Origin: Amycolatopsis antarctica
GTDB lineage: Bacteria; Actinomycetota; Actinomycetes; Mycobacteriales; Pseudonocardiaceae
Assembly (NCBI RefSeq): GCF_002262875.1
Contig: NZ_NKYE01000003.1
Coordinates: 310,001 to 374,000 of the forward strand
DNA: 64,000 nucleotides
Direction: 5' to 3'
Part shown: positions 9,691 through 18,191 of the stretch, piece by piece
How the letters are laid out: each line of letters starts with the position of its first letter
Numbering within the stretch: the stretch's first letter is position 1
The notes under the pieces: generated by a model
Seen by the model: only the letters and a program-made list of their open reading frames with translations
The model's database searches: none
Told to the model about the DNA's origin: nothing
Made by a program: the position numbers and the translations under genes

Positions 9691-12600
9691 GTGCACCTGA
9701 AAAGCTTGACGCTCAAGGGCTTCAAGTCCTTCGCATCGGCTACCACGCTGCGCTTCGAACCCGGGATCACCTGTGTCGTCGGGCCGAACGGCTCCGGCAA
9801 GTCGAACGTGCTGGACGCGCTGCGCTGGGTGATGGGCACCCAGGGCGCGAAGGACCTGCGCGGCGGCAAGATGGAGGACGTCATCTTCGCCGGCACCTCG
9901 GGCCGGGCGCCGCTGGGCCGTGCCGAGGTGACCCTGACGATCGACAACTCCGACGGAGCGCTGCCGATCGACTACACCGAGGTGTCGATCACCCGCCGGA
10001 TGTTCCGCGACGGCGCGAGCGAGTACGAGATCAACCGCAGCACCTGCCGGCTGATGGACGTGCAGGAGCTGCTGTCCGACTCCGGCATCGGCCGCGAGAT
10101 GCACGTCATCGTCGGCCAGGGCCAGCTCGCGCAGATCCTCGAGGCCAAGCCGGAGGAGCGCCGCGCCTTCATCGAGGAGGCCGCCGGTGTCCTGAAACAC
10201 CGCAAGCGCAAGGAAAAGGCGCTGCGGAAACTGAACGCGATGCAGGCCAACCTCGACCGCCTCGGCGACCTCACCACGGAGCTGCGCCGCCAGCTCAAAC
10301 CGCTGGGCAAGCAGGCGGAAATCGCCCGCAAGGCCCAGGCCGTCCAGTCCGAACTGCGCGACTCCCGGCTGCGCCTGCTCGCCGACGAGCTGGTCACCCA
10401 GCGGACCGATCTCGCCCGCGAGGAGGCCGACGAGAACGCCGCGCGCGCCCGCCGGGCGGAGGTCGAGCAGGTACTCGAGGTGGCGACCGCCGAGCAGGCC
10501 GACCTCGAGGCCGCCATCGCCGAGGACGCGCCGAAGCTCGCCGCGGCCCAGGACACCTGGTACAAGCTCTCCGCGCTGGCCGAACGCCTGCGGGGCACCG
10601 TGCGGCTGGCCGTCGAGCGGCAGCGCCACCTCTCCGCCGACGTGGAATCCGCGTCCGGCGGTCGGGACCCGGAGGAACTGCTCGCCGAGGCGGAGCAGGT
10701 CGCCGAGCGCGAAGCCGAGCTGGCCGAGGCCGTCGGCGAGGCCCGCGCGATGCTGTCCGAGACGGTGCAGCGGCGCGAGGACCTGGAACGAGCGGTGCAG
10801 ACCGCGGAGAAGGCGCACATGGCGGCTGTCCGCGCGATCGCCGACCGCCGCGAGGGCCTGGCCAAGCTCACCGGACAGGTGGAAGCGCTGCGCAGCAAGA
10901 ACGGTGCCACCGCCGACGAGATCGAACGGCTCACCGCCGGCATCGAGGAATCCTCCGCCCGCGCGGAACATGCGGTGGAGGAGCTGGAGGAGGCCCGCGC
11001 GGAAGGTGGCGTCGAGGAGTCCGACGACGCCGACCTGCAGGAGCGGCACGACCGGGCCGTCCAGGCGAACCACGCGGCCAAGGCCAGGGTCGAGGAACTG
11101 GTGAAGGCGGAGCGCACCGCCGAGCGCGACATCGCCTCGGAGAAGGCGCGGGTGGACGCGCTGTCGATGGGGCTCAACCGCAAGGACGGCGCGGGCGCTC
11201 TGCTGGGCGCCTCCGGTGAACTGCCCGGCCTGCTCGGGTCGATCGCCGCGCTGCTGACCGTGGACGCCGGGTACGAAGTGGCGTTGGCCGCCGCGCTGGG
11301 GCCCGTCGCCGACGCGGTGGCGGTAAGCGCGGGCGACGATGCGGTGGCGGCACTGAAGTACTTGAAGGACAACGACTCCGGGCGTGCCGGACTGCTGCTG
11401 GGCGACGGGCCGGGGTCCACTGTGGACACCGATCCGCCCGGGAACTGGCCCGCGCTGCCCTCGGGGGCGCGCTGGGCCCGCGACGTCGTGCGCTGCCCGG
11501 AGGCGTTGCGTCCCGCGGTGGAACGCGCGCTGCACCGGATGGCCGTCGTCGGCACGCTCGACGCCGGCCGCGACCTGGTGCTGGCCCACCCGGACATCAG
11601 CACGGTGACCGGCGACGGCGACGTACTCGGTGCCCACTGGGCGGTCGGCGGTTCCGCCCGCAGCGAGAGCGTCATCGAGGTGCAGGCCGCCGTCGACGAG
11701 GCCCAGGACCGGATGCTCGCCGCCGAGCGCGCTCTGGAGCGCACGGCGGCGGAGCTGGAGGGCGCCCGTGCCGAGCAACAGGCCCGGCGTGAGGAAGTGG
11801 GCCACGCCAAGGAATCGCTGAGCGAGGCGAAGGTCCGCAAGGCGCGGTCCACCGAACGGCTCGACCGCATGCAGCAGGCGGCCCGGTCGGCCGAGGCGGA
11901 CGTGACCCGGCTCCGCGACCAGCGGGCGAAGGTGGAGCAGAGCCGCGCGGACGCGTTGACCAAGCTCGCCGAACTGGAGGAACGACTCTCCGCCGTCGCC
12001 GAGCAGCCGGTGGACGAGGACCCGGACACGGCCGCGCGGGACGAGGCGGCCGACGCGCTGGCCGTCGTCCGGCAGGAGGAGGTCGACTCCCGGCTCGCGC
12101 TGCGGACGGCCGAGGAGCGCTCCCGCGGTATCGCCGGCCGCGCGGAATCGCTGCGGCGGGCCGCGCACGCCGAGCAGCAGGCCCGGGAACGGGCGGAGAA
12201 GGCCCGCGTCGCACGGGCCCGTGGCGCGGAGATCGCGGAGGCCGTCGCCAACGGCGGCGAGATCGCGCTGGAGCGTATCGACGTGTCCCTGCAGCGCGCC
12301 GCCGCCGAACGGGACGCGGCGCAGGCTCGCAGGCAGGAACGTGAGTCCGCGCTCGGCACCGTGCGCAGCAGGGTGCGGGAACTGGCAGGGGAGCTGGAGA
12401 AGCTCACCGACGCCGTGCACCGCGACGAGGTGTTGCGCGCCGAGCAGCGGCTCCGGCTCGAGCAGCTCGAGACGAAGATCGCCGAGGACTTCGGGATGGG
12501 CCTCGACGACCTGGTCGCCGAATACGGTCCGGCTGTGCCGGTGCCGCCCGGTGAGGGCGAGGTGGCCGAGTACGAGTCGGCGAAGGAACGCGGCGAGGAC

Positions 12601-13497
12601 GTCGTGAAGCCGCAGCCGATCCCCTACGACCGGGCCACGCAGACCCGGCGGGCGAAGCGGGCCGAGAAGGACCTTTCCCTGCTGGGCAAGGTGAACCCGC
12701 TGGCGCTGGAGGAGTTCGCCGCGCTGGAGGAGCGGTACCGGTTCCTCTCCACCCAGCTCGAGGATCTGAAGGCCACGCGCAAGGATCTGCTGACGGTCAT
12801 CAAGGATGTCGACGAGAAGATCCTGGAGGTCTTCGCCAGCGCCTACGAGGACGTGGCGCGCGAGTTCGAGGTCGTGTTCTCCGTCCTGTTCCCCGGCGGC
12901 GAGGGGCGGATGATCCTCACCGAGCCGAACGACCTGCTCGCCACCGGCGTCGACGTCGAGGCCCGACCGCCGGGCAAGAAGGTCAAGCGGCTGTCGCTGC
13001 TCTCCGGTGGGGAGAAGTCCCTGGTGGCCGTCGCCATGCTGGTGGCGATCTTCCGTGCCCGGCCGTCACCGTTCTACGTGATGGACGAGGTCGAGGCGGC
13101 GCTGGACGACACCAACATGCGCAGGCTGATCGGCCTGCTCGAACAGCTCCGCGCGGCCTCCCAGCTCATCATCATCACGCACCAGAAGCCGACGATGGAG
13201 ATCGCCGACGCGCTGTACGGCGTGAGCATGCAGGGCGACGGCATCACCAAGGTGATCTCGCAGCGCCTGCGTGCGGAACGGGCGGCACCCGCCGCGATCA
13301 CCGCCCCGGCCCCGGCGGCGGGCGAGGGCCAGGCACCGGCGGCGGCCGAGGCGACGGACCCGGCCGAGGGGCCACAGGACGTGACTCCGGGCCCCGGCGA
13401 GGTGCCGCAGAACGCCGACGCCGCCGGGCACGCGGACCTCGGCGGGACCGTGGACTCCGCCGCCGAGGCGGCCGGCGGAGCGCCCGGACAGGTCTGA
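9691..13497 (+). CDS. smc: Chromosome segregation protein SMC
   Basis: 1268 residues. ATPase of the condensin-like SMC–ScpAB complex that loads on and organises the chromosome. The head has Walker A GPNGSGKSN (about residue 32), the C-terminal signature LLSGGEKSL and Walker B FYVMDEVEAALDD. Long Ala/Glu/Arg-rich coiled coils flank a hinge at about residues 505-660 (ELPGLLGSIAALLTVDAGYE). The GTG at 9691 has GGAGAGG 10 nt upstream and gives the expected VHLKSLTLKGFKSF start; the frame stays open further upstream but that stretch is not conserved. The last 75 or so residues are an Ala/Pro/Gly/Glu-rich tail after the ATPase head. Confidence 0.97.
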   Translation: MHLKSLTLKGFKSFASATTLRFEPGITCVVGPNGSGKSNVLDALRWVMGTQGAKDLRGGKMEDVIFAGTSGRAPLGRAEVTLTIDNSDGALPIDYTEVSITRRMFRDGASEYEINRSTCRLMDVQELLSDSGIGREMHVIVGQGQLAQILEAKPEERRAFIEEAAGVLKHRKRKEKALRKLNAMQANLDRLGDLTTELRRQLKPLGKQAEIARKAQAVQSELRDSRLRLLADELVTQRTDLAREEADENAARARRAEVEQVLEVATAEQADLEAAIAEDAPKLAAAQDTWYKLSALAERLRGTVRLAVERQRHLSADVESASGGRDPEELLAEAEQVAEREAELAEAVGEARAMLSETVQRREDLERAVQTAEKAHMAAVRAIADRREGLAKLTGQVEALRSKNGATADEIERLTAGIEESSARAEHAVEELEEARAEGGVEESDDADLQERHDRAVQANHAAKARVEELVKAERTAERDIASEKARVDALSMGLNRKDGAGALLGASGELPGLLGSIAALLTVDAGYEVALAAALGPVADAVAVSAGDDAVAALKYLKDNDSGRAGLLLGDGPGSTVDTDPPGNWPALPSGARWARDVVRCPEALRPAVERALHRMAVVGTLDAGRDLVLAHPDISTVTGDGDVLGAHWAVGGSARSESVIEVQAAVDEAQDRMLAAERALERTAAELEGARAEQQARREEVGHAKESLSEAKVRKARSTERLDRMQQAARSAEADVTRLRDQRAKVEQSRADALTKLAELEERLSAVAEQPVDEDPDTAARDEAADALAVVRQEEVDSRLALRTAEERSRGIAGRAESLRRAAHAEQQARERAEKARVARARGAEIAEAVANGGEIALERIDVSLQRAAAERDAAQARRQERESALGTVRSRVRELAGELEKLTDAVHRDEVLRAEQRLRLEQLETKIAEDFGMGLDDLVAEYGPAVPVPPGEGEVAEYESAKERGEDVVKPQPIPYDRATQTRRAKRAEKDLSLLGKVNPLALEEFAALEERYRFLSTQLEDLKATRKDLLTVIKDVDEKILEVFASAYEDVAREFEVVFSVLFPGGEGRMILTEPNDLLATGVDVEARPPGKKVKRLSLLSGGEKSLVAVAMLVAIFRARPSPFYVMDEVEAALDDTNMRRLIGLLEQLRAASQLIIITHQKPTMEIADALYGVSMQGDGITKVISQRLRAERAAPAAITAPAPAAGEGQAPAAAEATDPAEGPQDVTPGPGEVPQNADAAGHADLGGTVDSAAEAAGGAPGQV

Positions 13498-13609
13498 ACC
13501 ACCGGTTCGACGCCCGCCGAGGTCACCGAATCGGTTCACTGAGCGTTGTGACGTAGATCACCCACCTGGCTGATAGACGCGCGTAGTTAACTTGTCCTTT
13601 ACTCAACGG

Positions 13610-13621
13610 GTAATCGATTAC
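13610..13621. promoter_or_regulatory. Perfect 12-bp palindrome, candidate operator
   Basis: GTAATCGATTAC is a perfect palindrome nested in a wider GGTAA...TTACC inverted repeat (13609-13630). It lies 66 nt upstream of the GTG of the secreted GH172 gene. Its AT content is unusual for this DNA, and it sits where a repressor or activator would act. The cognate regulator is unknown. Confidence 0.4.
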
Positions 13622-13686
13622 TTGGTTACCGGCTTTCCTGGGTGGCCGGTGTCTTCAGCATGCCCGAATGCGAGGGAGTCCTTGTC

Positions 13687-16263
13687 GTGCCCCGAAAAAG
13701 CCCTGCCCCGGAACGTCGCAGAAACACCCGAAGACTTGCCGCACTGTGGCTGCCACTGCTGGCCGTCATCGGCCTGGTGATCGCCCCCGCCCAAGCCACC
13801 GGCGCGCCCGCCCTCCCGCAGGCCGCGACCGCGGGCAAGGGCCCGGTCGGCTGGGACACCTACCGTTCACTGGACGGCCTCGCCCGGATGCGTCCCGGCG
13901 AGCAGCTCAAGCAGTTCTCCAGCTTCGACCGCGCGGGCGGCAACGACGACGGTTTCGAGGGCACCTACTCCTGCCTGCGCAACGAAACCGACGGACGGTG
14001 CGTACTCGCCGAGGCCGCGGGCCCCGGCGAGATCTCGACCATGTGGTTCACCTACAGCCCCGACTCGATCGCGGCCATCGGTGCGATCACCGTCGAGATC
14101 GACGGCGAGGTCGTCCTGGAGGGCTCGCTGCAGGACATCGTGAACGGTGCCAAGGGCGCCCCGTTCGTCTGGCCGCTGGTGGGCAACTCCGCCGACACGA
14201 TGGGCGGCTCGGTGATCAAGGTCCCGATGCCGTACACGAAGTCGATGCGGGTGACCACGCAGAACAACCCGCACTTCTACCACGTGACCTACCGGCAGTT
14301 CGCCGACGCCGAGGGTGTCACCGCCTTCGATCCGGCGGATCAGGCCACCGACGTCGTCGAGGGAATGCGCGGTTACGGCGTGTGGGACCCGAAGCCCGCC
14401 GCGCAGGGTGCCGAGGCGCAGGCCACGGACCTTGCGATCGCGGCCGGAGCGAACCAGTCGGTTCCGGTGACCGCCGGTCCGCGCTCGATCAGTGAGCTGC
14501 GCCTGCGCCTGCCGCAGGTGGTCACCAGCCCGCAGGTCTACGACGACGGACGGGCCTACGGACCGGGCGGCAGCGGGTTCTCGGCGGCCGTGGCGGAGAA
14601 CAACGAGGGTGTGCGTATCACCCGCCGCTACGACCCCAAGATCGCCGACCAGCGGGCGACGGTCGCCGTCGAGGGACAACCTGCGGGCGAGTGGACGCAC
14701 GGTGCCTCGGTGCCGGAGGCCTGGGCCGACCAGGCGATCGAGGTCGCTCCGGCGGTCACGGCGGGCAAGTCGCGCATCCGCGTGGAGAACGCGTTCGTCT
14801 CGTCCAGCCTGGACGTCAACGAGTTCCGCTACGACGTGCACTCCAAGGTCGGCGGCGAGTGGATCCGGACCGACGTTCTGGACGTAGGCCCCAACCACGC
14901 GAACGAAGAGGCCGCGCACGAGTACACGATCGGCGGCCAGCGTTGGGAGGGCCTCGGTGTCTTCCGGTACCCGGTCGACCCGGCGGCGGTGACGACCTCG
15001 GACGCGATCCTGGAAGGACTGCGGCTGCGGATCACCTTCGACGGCCAGACCACCGTCGACTCACCGATCGGCGAGTTCTTCGGTTCCGGCCTCGGCAAGT
15101 ACGAATCACGCACGCTGACCCACTCCATCGACACCACCGAGAACGGCGCCTTCACCTCCTGGTGGCCGATGCCGTACGCGGAGAACGCCGTCGTGGAGCT
15201 GGTCAACGAGTCCGGGGTGGAGATCACCGGTGGCAGCCTGACGCTGACCTCGGCACCGGACGCCTCACTGCCGGGCGCACTCGCACCTGGCGGGCCGCTC
15301 GGGCACTTCCACGCCACCCACGACCGCGGTGACGCGGTGCAGGGTGAGGAGTGGAAGTTCCTTGCTGCGGAAGGAAAGGGCGTCTTCTACGGCGTCTCGG
15401 CGAGCATGCGCGGGAAAATGCCGGCCGAGGTGAACCAGCTCGCCTTCCTCGAGGGCGACGAGCGGGTCTACGTCGACGGTTCGAAGAGCCCGAGCGTCAT
15501 CGGCACCGGTTCGGAGGACTTCTACGAGTCCGGCTGGTACTTCATGGACGCCGAGGCGGGCAGCCGGGAAGCGGTGCCGTACGCGATGCCGCTCGCCGGC
15601 GCGGTCGGCTCCGAGTCGGAGGCCGACGGTTGCGCGCAACGCTGCCTCGGCGCGTACCGGCTGATGATCGCGGACGCGGTGCCTTTCGGCAGCGGCATCG
15701 AGTTCGACATCGAGCACGGGCCGGACTCCGACATCGCGGCGGACTACGGGTCGACGTCGTTCTGGTACGGGCAGTCCACGCCGAACGTCACCGAGACCGA
15801 TGCGATCGACCTCGGTGACGACGCCAGCCGCACCGAGCACGGCTACCAGGCCGCGGGTGAGACCCGGGGCACGCTGGAGTCGACGTTCGAGGGCAAGGGT
15901 GACCGCACCCCGGTCGCCGGCGCGACCTCGTCGGCCACCGGTGCGGTGTCGTTCACCGCGGCGGTCAGCGAGGACAACGACGGGCTGCGCCTGCACCGGG
16001 TGTCCGACCAGGGCGAGGCGTTCCAGCGGGCAGCGGTGTTCGTCGACGACCAGCCCGCGGGCGAGTGGTACCAGCCGCTCGGCAACGCCTCCTCGCGCTG
16101 GCTGGAGGACGCGTTCGACGTCCCGGCGGCTCTCACCAAGGGCAAGTCCGGGGTGACCGTCCGGGTCGAACCGGTCGGCGGCGCTCCCGCGTGGTCGGCG
16201 TCGAGTTACCGGATGCTCTCACTGAACGGTCCGGTCGCCGCTGAGGCGGCGGACCGGGACTGA
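13687..16263 (+). CDS. Secreted GH172 / DUF2961 family protein
   Basis: 858 residues. The N-terminus has an Arg-rich stretch followed by a hydrophobic segment and an Ala-X-Ala-like site (APAQATGA), indicating export. The N-terminal third (SFDRAGGNDDG, MWFTYSPDS, PHFYHVTYRQF) and the later segment FLEGDERVYVDGSKSPSVIG then GTGSEDFYESGWYF (about residues 606-620) match DUF2961, now glycoside hydrolase family 172. GH172 members act on difructose anhydrides or D-arabinofuranosides; acidic residues in the GSEDF motif region are the likely catalytic ones. Two similar beta-sandwich modules occur, one inserted (about 300-390) and one C-terminal (about 755-850), both with AGEW and ...GKS motifs. The GTG has GGAG 9 nt upstream. 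Substrate here is unknown. Confidence 0.82.
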   Translation: MPRKSPAPERRRNTRRLAALWLPLLAVIGLVIAPAQATGAPALPQAATAGKGPVGWDTYRSLDGLARMRPGEQLKQFSSFDRAGGNDDGFEGTYSCLRNETDGRCVLAEAAGPGEISTMWFTYSPDSIAAIGAITVEIDGEVVLEGSLQDIVNGAKGAPFVWPLVGNSADTMGGSVIKVPMPYTKSMRVTTQNNPHFYHVTYRQFADAEGVTAFDPADQATDVVEGMRGYGVWDPKPAAQGAEAQATDLAIAAGANQSVPVTAGPRSISELRLRLPQVVTSPQVYDDGRAYGPGGSGFSAAVAENNEGVRITRRYDPKIADQRATVAVEGQPAGEWTHGASVPEAWADQAIEVAPAVTAGKSRIRVENAFVSSSLDVNEFRYDVHSKVGGEWIRTDVLDVGPNHANEEAAHEYTIGGQRWEGLGVFRYPVDPAAVTTSDAILEGLRLRITFDGQTTVDSPIGEFFGSGLGKYESRTLTHSIDTTENGAFTSWWPMPYAENAVVELVNESGVEITGGSLTLTSAPDASLPGALAPGGPLGHFHATHDRGDAVQGEEWKFLAAEGKGVFYGVSASMRGKMPAEVNQLAFLEGDERVYVDGSKSPSVIGTGSEDFYESGWYFMDAEAGSREAVPYAMPLAGAVGSESEADGCAQRCLGAYRLMIADAVPFGSGIEFDIEHGPDSDIAADYGSTSFWYGQSTPNVTETDAIDLGDDASRTEHGYQAAGETRGTLESTFEGKGDRTPVAGATSSATGAVSFTAAVSEDNDGLRLHRVSDQGEAFQRAAVFVDDQPAGEWYQPLGNASSRWLEDAFDVPAALTKGKSGVTVRVEPVGGAPAWSASSYRMLSLNGPVAAEAADRD

Positions 16264-16279
16264 CACCCGAGAGCACACC

Positions 16280-16334
16280 GTACGAGAAACGGGGCCCCCG
16301 CACCGGATCGGTGCTGGGGCCCCGTCTCTCGTAC
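16280..16334. terminator. Strong 55-nt hairpin, probable bidirectional terminator
   Basis: Inverted repeat with 25-nt arms and a 5-nt loop (GGATC), paired at 23 of 25 positions, starting GTACGAGA and ending TCTCGTAC with a GGGGCCCC core. It begins 17 nt after the stop of the GH172 gene. There is no U tract, as is common for actinobacterial terminators. Confidence 0.8.
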
Positions 16335-16425
16335 GCCAGGGCGGCGAGGCGACCGTGGTGGGACCGTCGAAGAGCCACGCCAGGGCCCGCCGCGATCCGT
16401 CCGCCACCGCCTCCCGTCGAGGCCC

Positions 16426-16513
16426 GCCGTGCCGCGTGACACGGGGTGCCGTACCGCGTGACACGGCCTGCCGTACCGCGCGACACGGGGTGCCGTACCG
16501 CCTGACACGGGGG
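16426..16513. repeat. 22-bp tandem repeat, four units
   Basis: Four consecutive 22-bp units at 16426, 16448, 16470 and 16492. Each is built on GCCGTACCGCGTGACACGG plus three variable bases, and units differ at one to four positions. The exact 22-bp period with interior substitutions suggests an old tandem expansion in a spacer. Confidence 0.85.
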
Positions 16514-16520
16514 CGGGGGG

Positions 16521-16575
16521 CGCAATATGTCGACGTATTGCGGTCGCGAGGAGCGCAATACGTCGACATATTGCG
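16521..16575. repeat. Pair of 22-bp near-palindromes in inverted orientation
   Basis: 16521-16542 and 16554-16575 are exact reverse complements of each other. Each is itself nearly palindromic (CGCAATA...TATTGCG around GTCGAC), and 11 nt separate them. The AT-rich arms stand out from the local base composition. They look like dispersed palindromic repeat units or a protein-binding pair. The palindrome lies directly after the 22-bp tandem array. Confidence 0.8.
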
Positions 16576-16595
16576 GGTTTGGGTGCCGCCGGGGG

Positions 16596-18182
16596 TCAGG
16601 CCTTGGGCTCGGTGGCCGCGGGTTCCTCGGGGGCGTTGATCTGCGCGTACCGCGGGTCGTCGCTCTTGTGCCGCAACGAGAGCAGCCCGCCGACGATCAG
16701 CGTGATGATCACGCCCAGCAGCGTGTACCAGGGGAACGCCAGTGCCACGTTGTCGCCCGCGGCCTTGCTGAAGTCGATCCCGACCACACTGCCGTCGGTC
16801 TTGTCGAACTTGACGCCCAGGATCACGAAGCCCATGACCACGACGGTGCTGACGAACGCGATGATGGCGTCGCGCTGCCTGGCCTTCTTGATCATCAGGC
16901 CAAGCAGGAACGCACCGAGCAGCGCGCCGTAGGTGTAGCCGGTGATCGAGAGGCCCTGCACGACGATCGGGTCGCTCTGGCTGGCGAAGGAGGCGAACCC
17001 GCCCGCGAACACGATCAGCAGACCGGCCCAGATGACCGTCCAGATGCGGCCCTGCTTGAGCCTGTCGGTGTCGGAGAGCTCCCGGCCGATGACGCGCTCG
17101 TAGACGTCGGTGACGGTCGAGGACGCGAGCGCGCCGAGCGAGGAACTCAGTGCCGCCGCGAGGATTCCGGCGATCACGAAGCCGGAAAGTCCACTTGGCA
17201 GCTCGGTCACGATGAAGTTGGCGAACAGTTCGTCGTTGCTGCCGAGGCCGAGCTGTTTGACCGGGTCGAGGCCGTTGTAGAAGGCCCACAGCATCACGCC
17301 GATGAACAGGAACAGCGCGAACTGGAAGAAGACGACGAACCCGCTGGCGATCAGCGCCTTCTTCGCCTCCCGCAGGTCGTTGGTCGCCTGCAGCCGCTGG
17401 ACGATGAGCTGGTCGGAACCGTGCGAGGCCATCGACAGCACCGCGCCGCCGATCAGCGCGGCGACGAACGCGTACTGGCCGGTCAGCGGGCTGGACGAGA
17501 AGTCGAGGATCTGGAACTTGTTCGCGTCGAACGCACGGGTGAGCCAGCCGTCCGGCAGTTCGTTGGACAGCACCCAGATCACCGCGACGCCGCCGAGGAC
17601 GTACCAGAGCATCTGGATCGCATCGACCCAGACCACGGCGCGCACACCACCGAAGAAGCTGTAGATCACCATGGCGATGCCCAGTGCCAGCACGATGATC
17701 CAGTACGACACCGAAAGGCCGTACGCACCGAGTACCACCTTGATCGGGATGGCGGTGGCGAACAGGCGCAGGCCGTCGGCGAGCAGGCGGGTGAGCAGGA
17801 AGGTCACCGAGGCGGTGCCCTGCACGCCGCCACCGAAGCGCTTGCCGAGGAAGGCGTACGCCGTCACCAGGTTGCCCGCCACGTACCGCGGCAACAGCAC
17901 GAACGAGACCACGATCCGCCCGGCGATGTAGCCGATCGCCAGTGACAGGTACGTCATCCCGCCGGCTCCGGGCGTCGCGATGTAGGCCACCGTCGGCACG
18001 GACAGCACGGTCAGCGTGGACGTCTCCGCGGAGACCACCGAGAGGCAGGCCACCCACCAGGAGATCTTGCCCTCGCCGACGAAGTAGTCGTTACCCGACT
18101 TCTGCCTGCCACCGATCGCGATCCCCAGCAACGGCATCCCGACCAGGAAGACCGCGATGATCGCGAGATCCAGTGCGCGCAT
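16596..18182 (-). CDS. Sodium:solute symporter (SSS family), probable amino-sugar transporter
   Basis: 528 residues with about 13 hydrophobic segments. N-terminal features typical of SSS transporters are GRQKSGNDYFVGEGKISWW and the SAETSTLTVLSVP segment of helix 2. The cytoplasmic tail has the sequence HKSDDPRYAQINAPEEPAATEPKA. It follows anmK by 9 nt in what is almost certainly one operon. Substrate is inferred from this link: a cell-wall amino sugar such as 1,6-anhydro-MurNAc or MurNAc. SSS proteins also carry sialic acids, proline and other solutes, so sequence alone does not decide. The ATG has AGGAG upstream. Confidence 0.85.
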   Translation of the reverse strand: MRALDLAIIAVFLVGMPLLGIAIGGRQKSGNDYFVGEGKISWWVACLSVVSAETSTLTVLSVPTVAYIATPGAGGMTYLSLAIGYIAGRIVVSFVLLPRYVAGNLVTAYAFLGKRFGGGVQGTASVTFLLTRLLADGLRLFATAIPIKVVLGAYGLSVSYWIIVLALGIAMVIYSFFGGVRAVVWVDAIQMLWYVLGGVAVIWVLSNELPDGWLTRAFDANKFQILDFSSSPLTGQYAFVAALIGGAVLSMASHGSDQLIVQRLQATNDLREAKKALIASGFVVFFQFALFLFIGVMLWAFYNGLDPVKQLGLGSNDELFANFIVTELPSGLSGFVIAGILAAALSSSLGALASSTVTDVYERVIGRELSDTDRLKQGRIWTVIWAGLLIVFAGGFASFASQSDPIVVQGLSITGYTYGALLGAFLLGLMIKKARQRDAIIAFVSTVVVMGFVILGVKFDKTDGSVVGIDFSKAAGDNVALAFPWYTLLGVIITLIVGGLLSLRHKSDDPRYAQINAPEEPAATEPKA

Positions 18183-18191
18183 TGATATCTC

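Larger units (their letters stand above)
16335..16595. other. Non-coding spacer between convergent genes, with repeats
   Basis: About 260 bp between the hairpin and the symporter stop. I see no gene. It holds the 22-bp tandem repeat and the paired 22-bp inverted elements listed separately. Open frames through this stretch only read the repeats. Confidence 0.7.

Noticed and set aside
9583..12420. Minus-strand frame of 945 codons across smc
   Set aside because: It is antisense to the SMC coiled coil; open only because of the strong third-position GC bias.
13496..13508. GAACC-ACC-GGTTC hairpin after smc
   Set aside because: Only 5-bp arms with a 3-nt loop; too weak to call a terminator.
16426..16513. 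CRISPR array
   Set aside because: The 22-bp units are adjacent without unique spacers, and no cas genes are present.
16527..17945. Plus-strand frame of 472 codons antisense to the symporter
   Set aside because: Starts in the palindromic repeat and is a His/Gln/Asp-rich shadow of a membrane protein gene.
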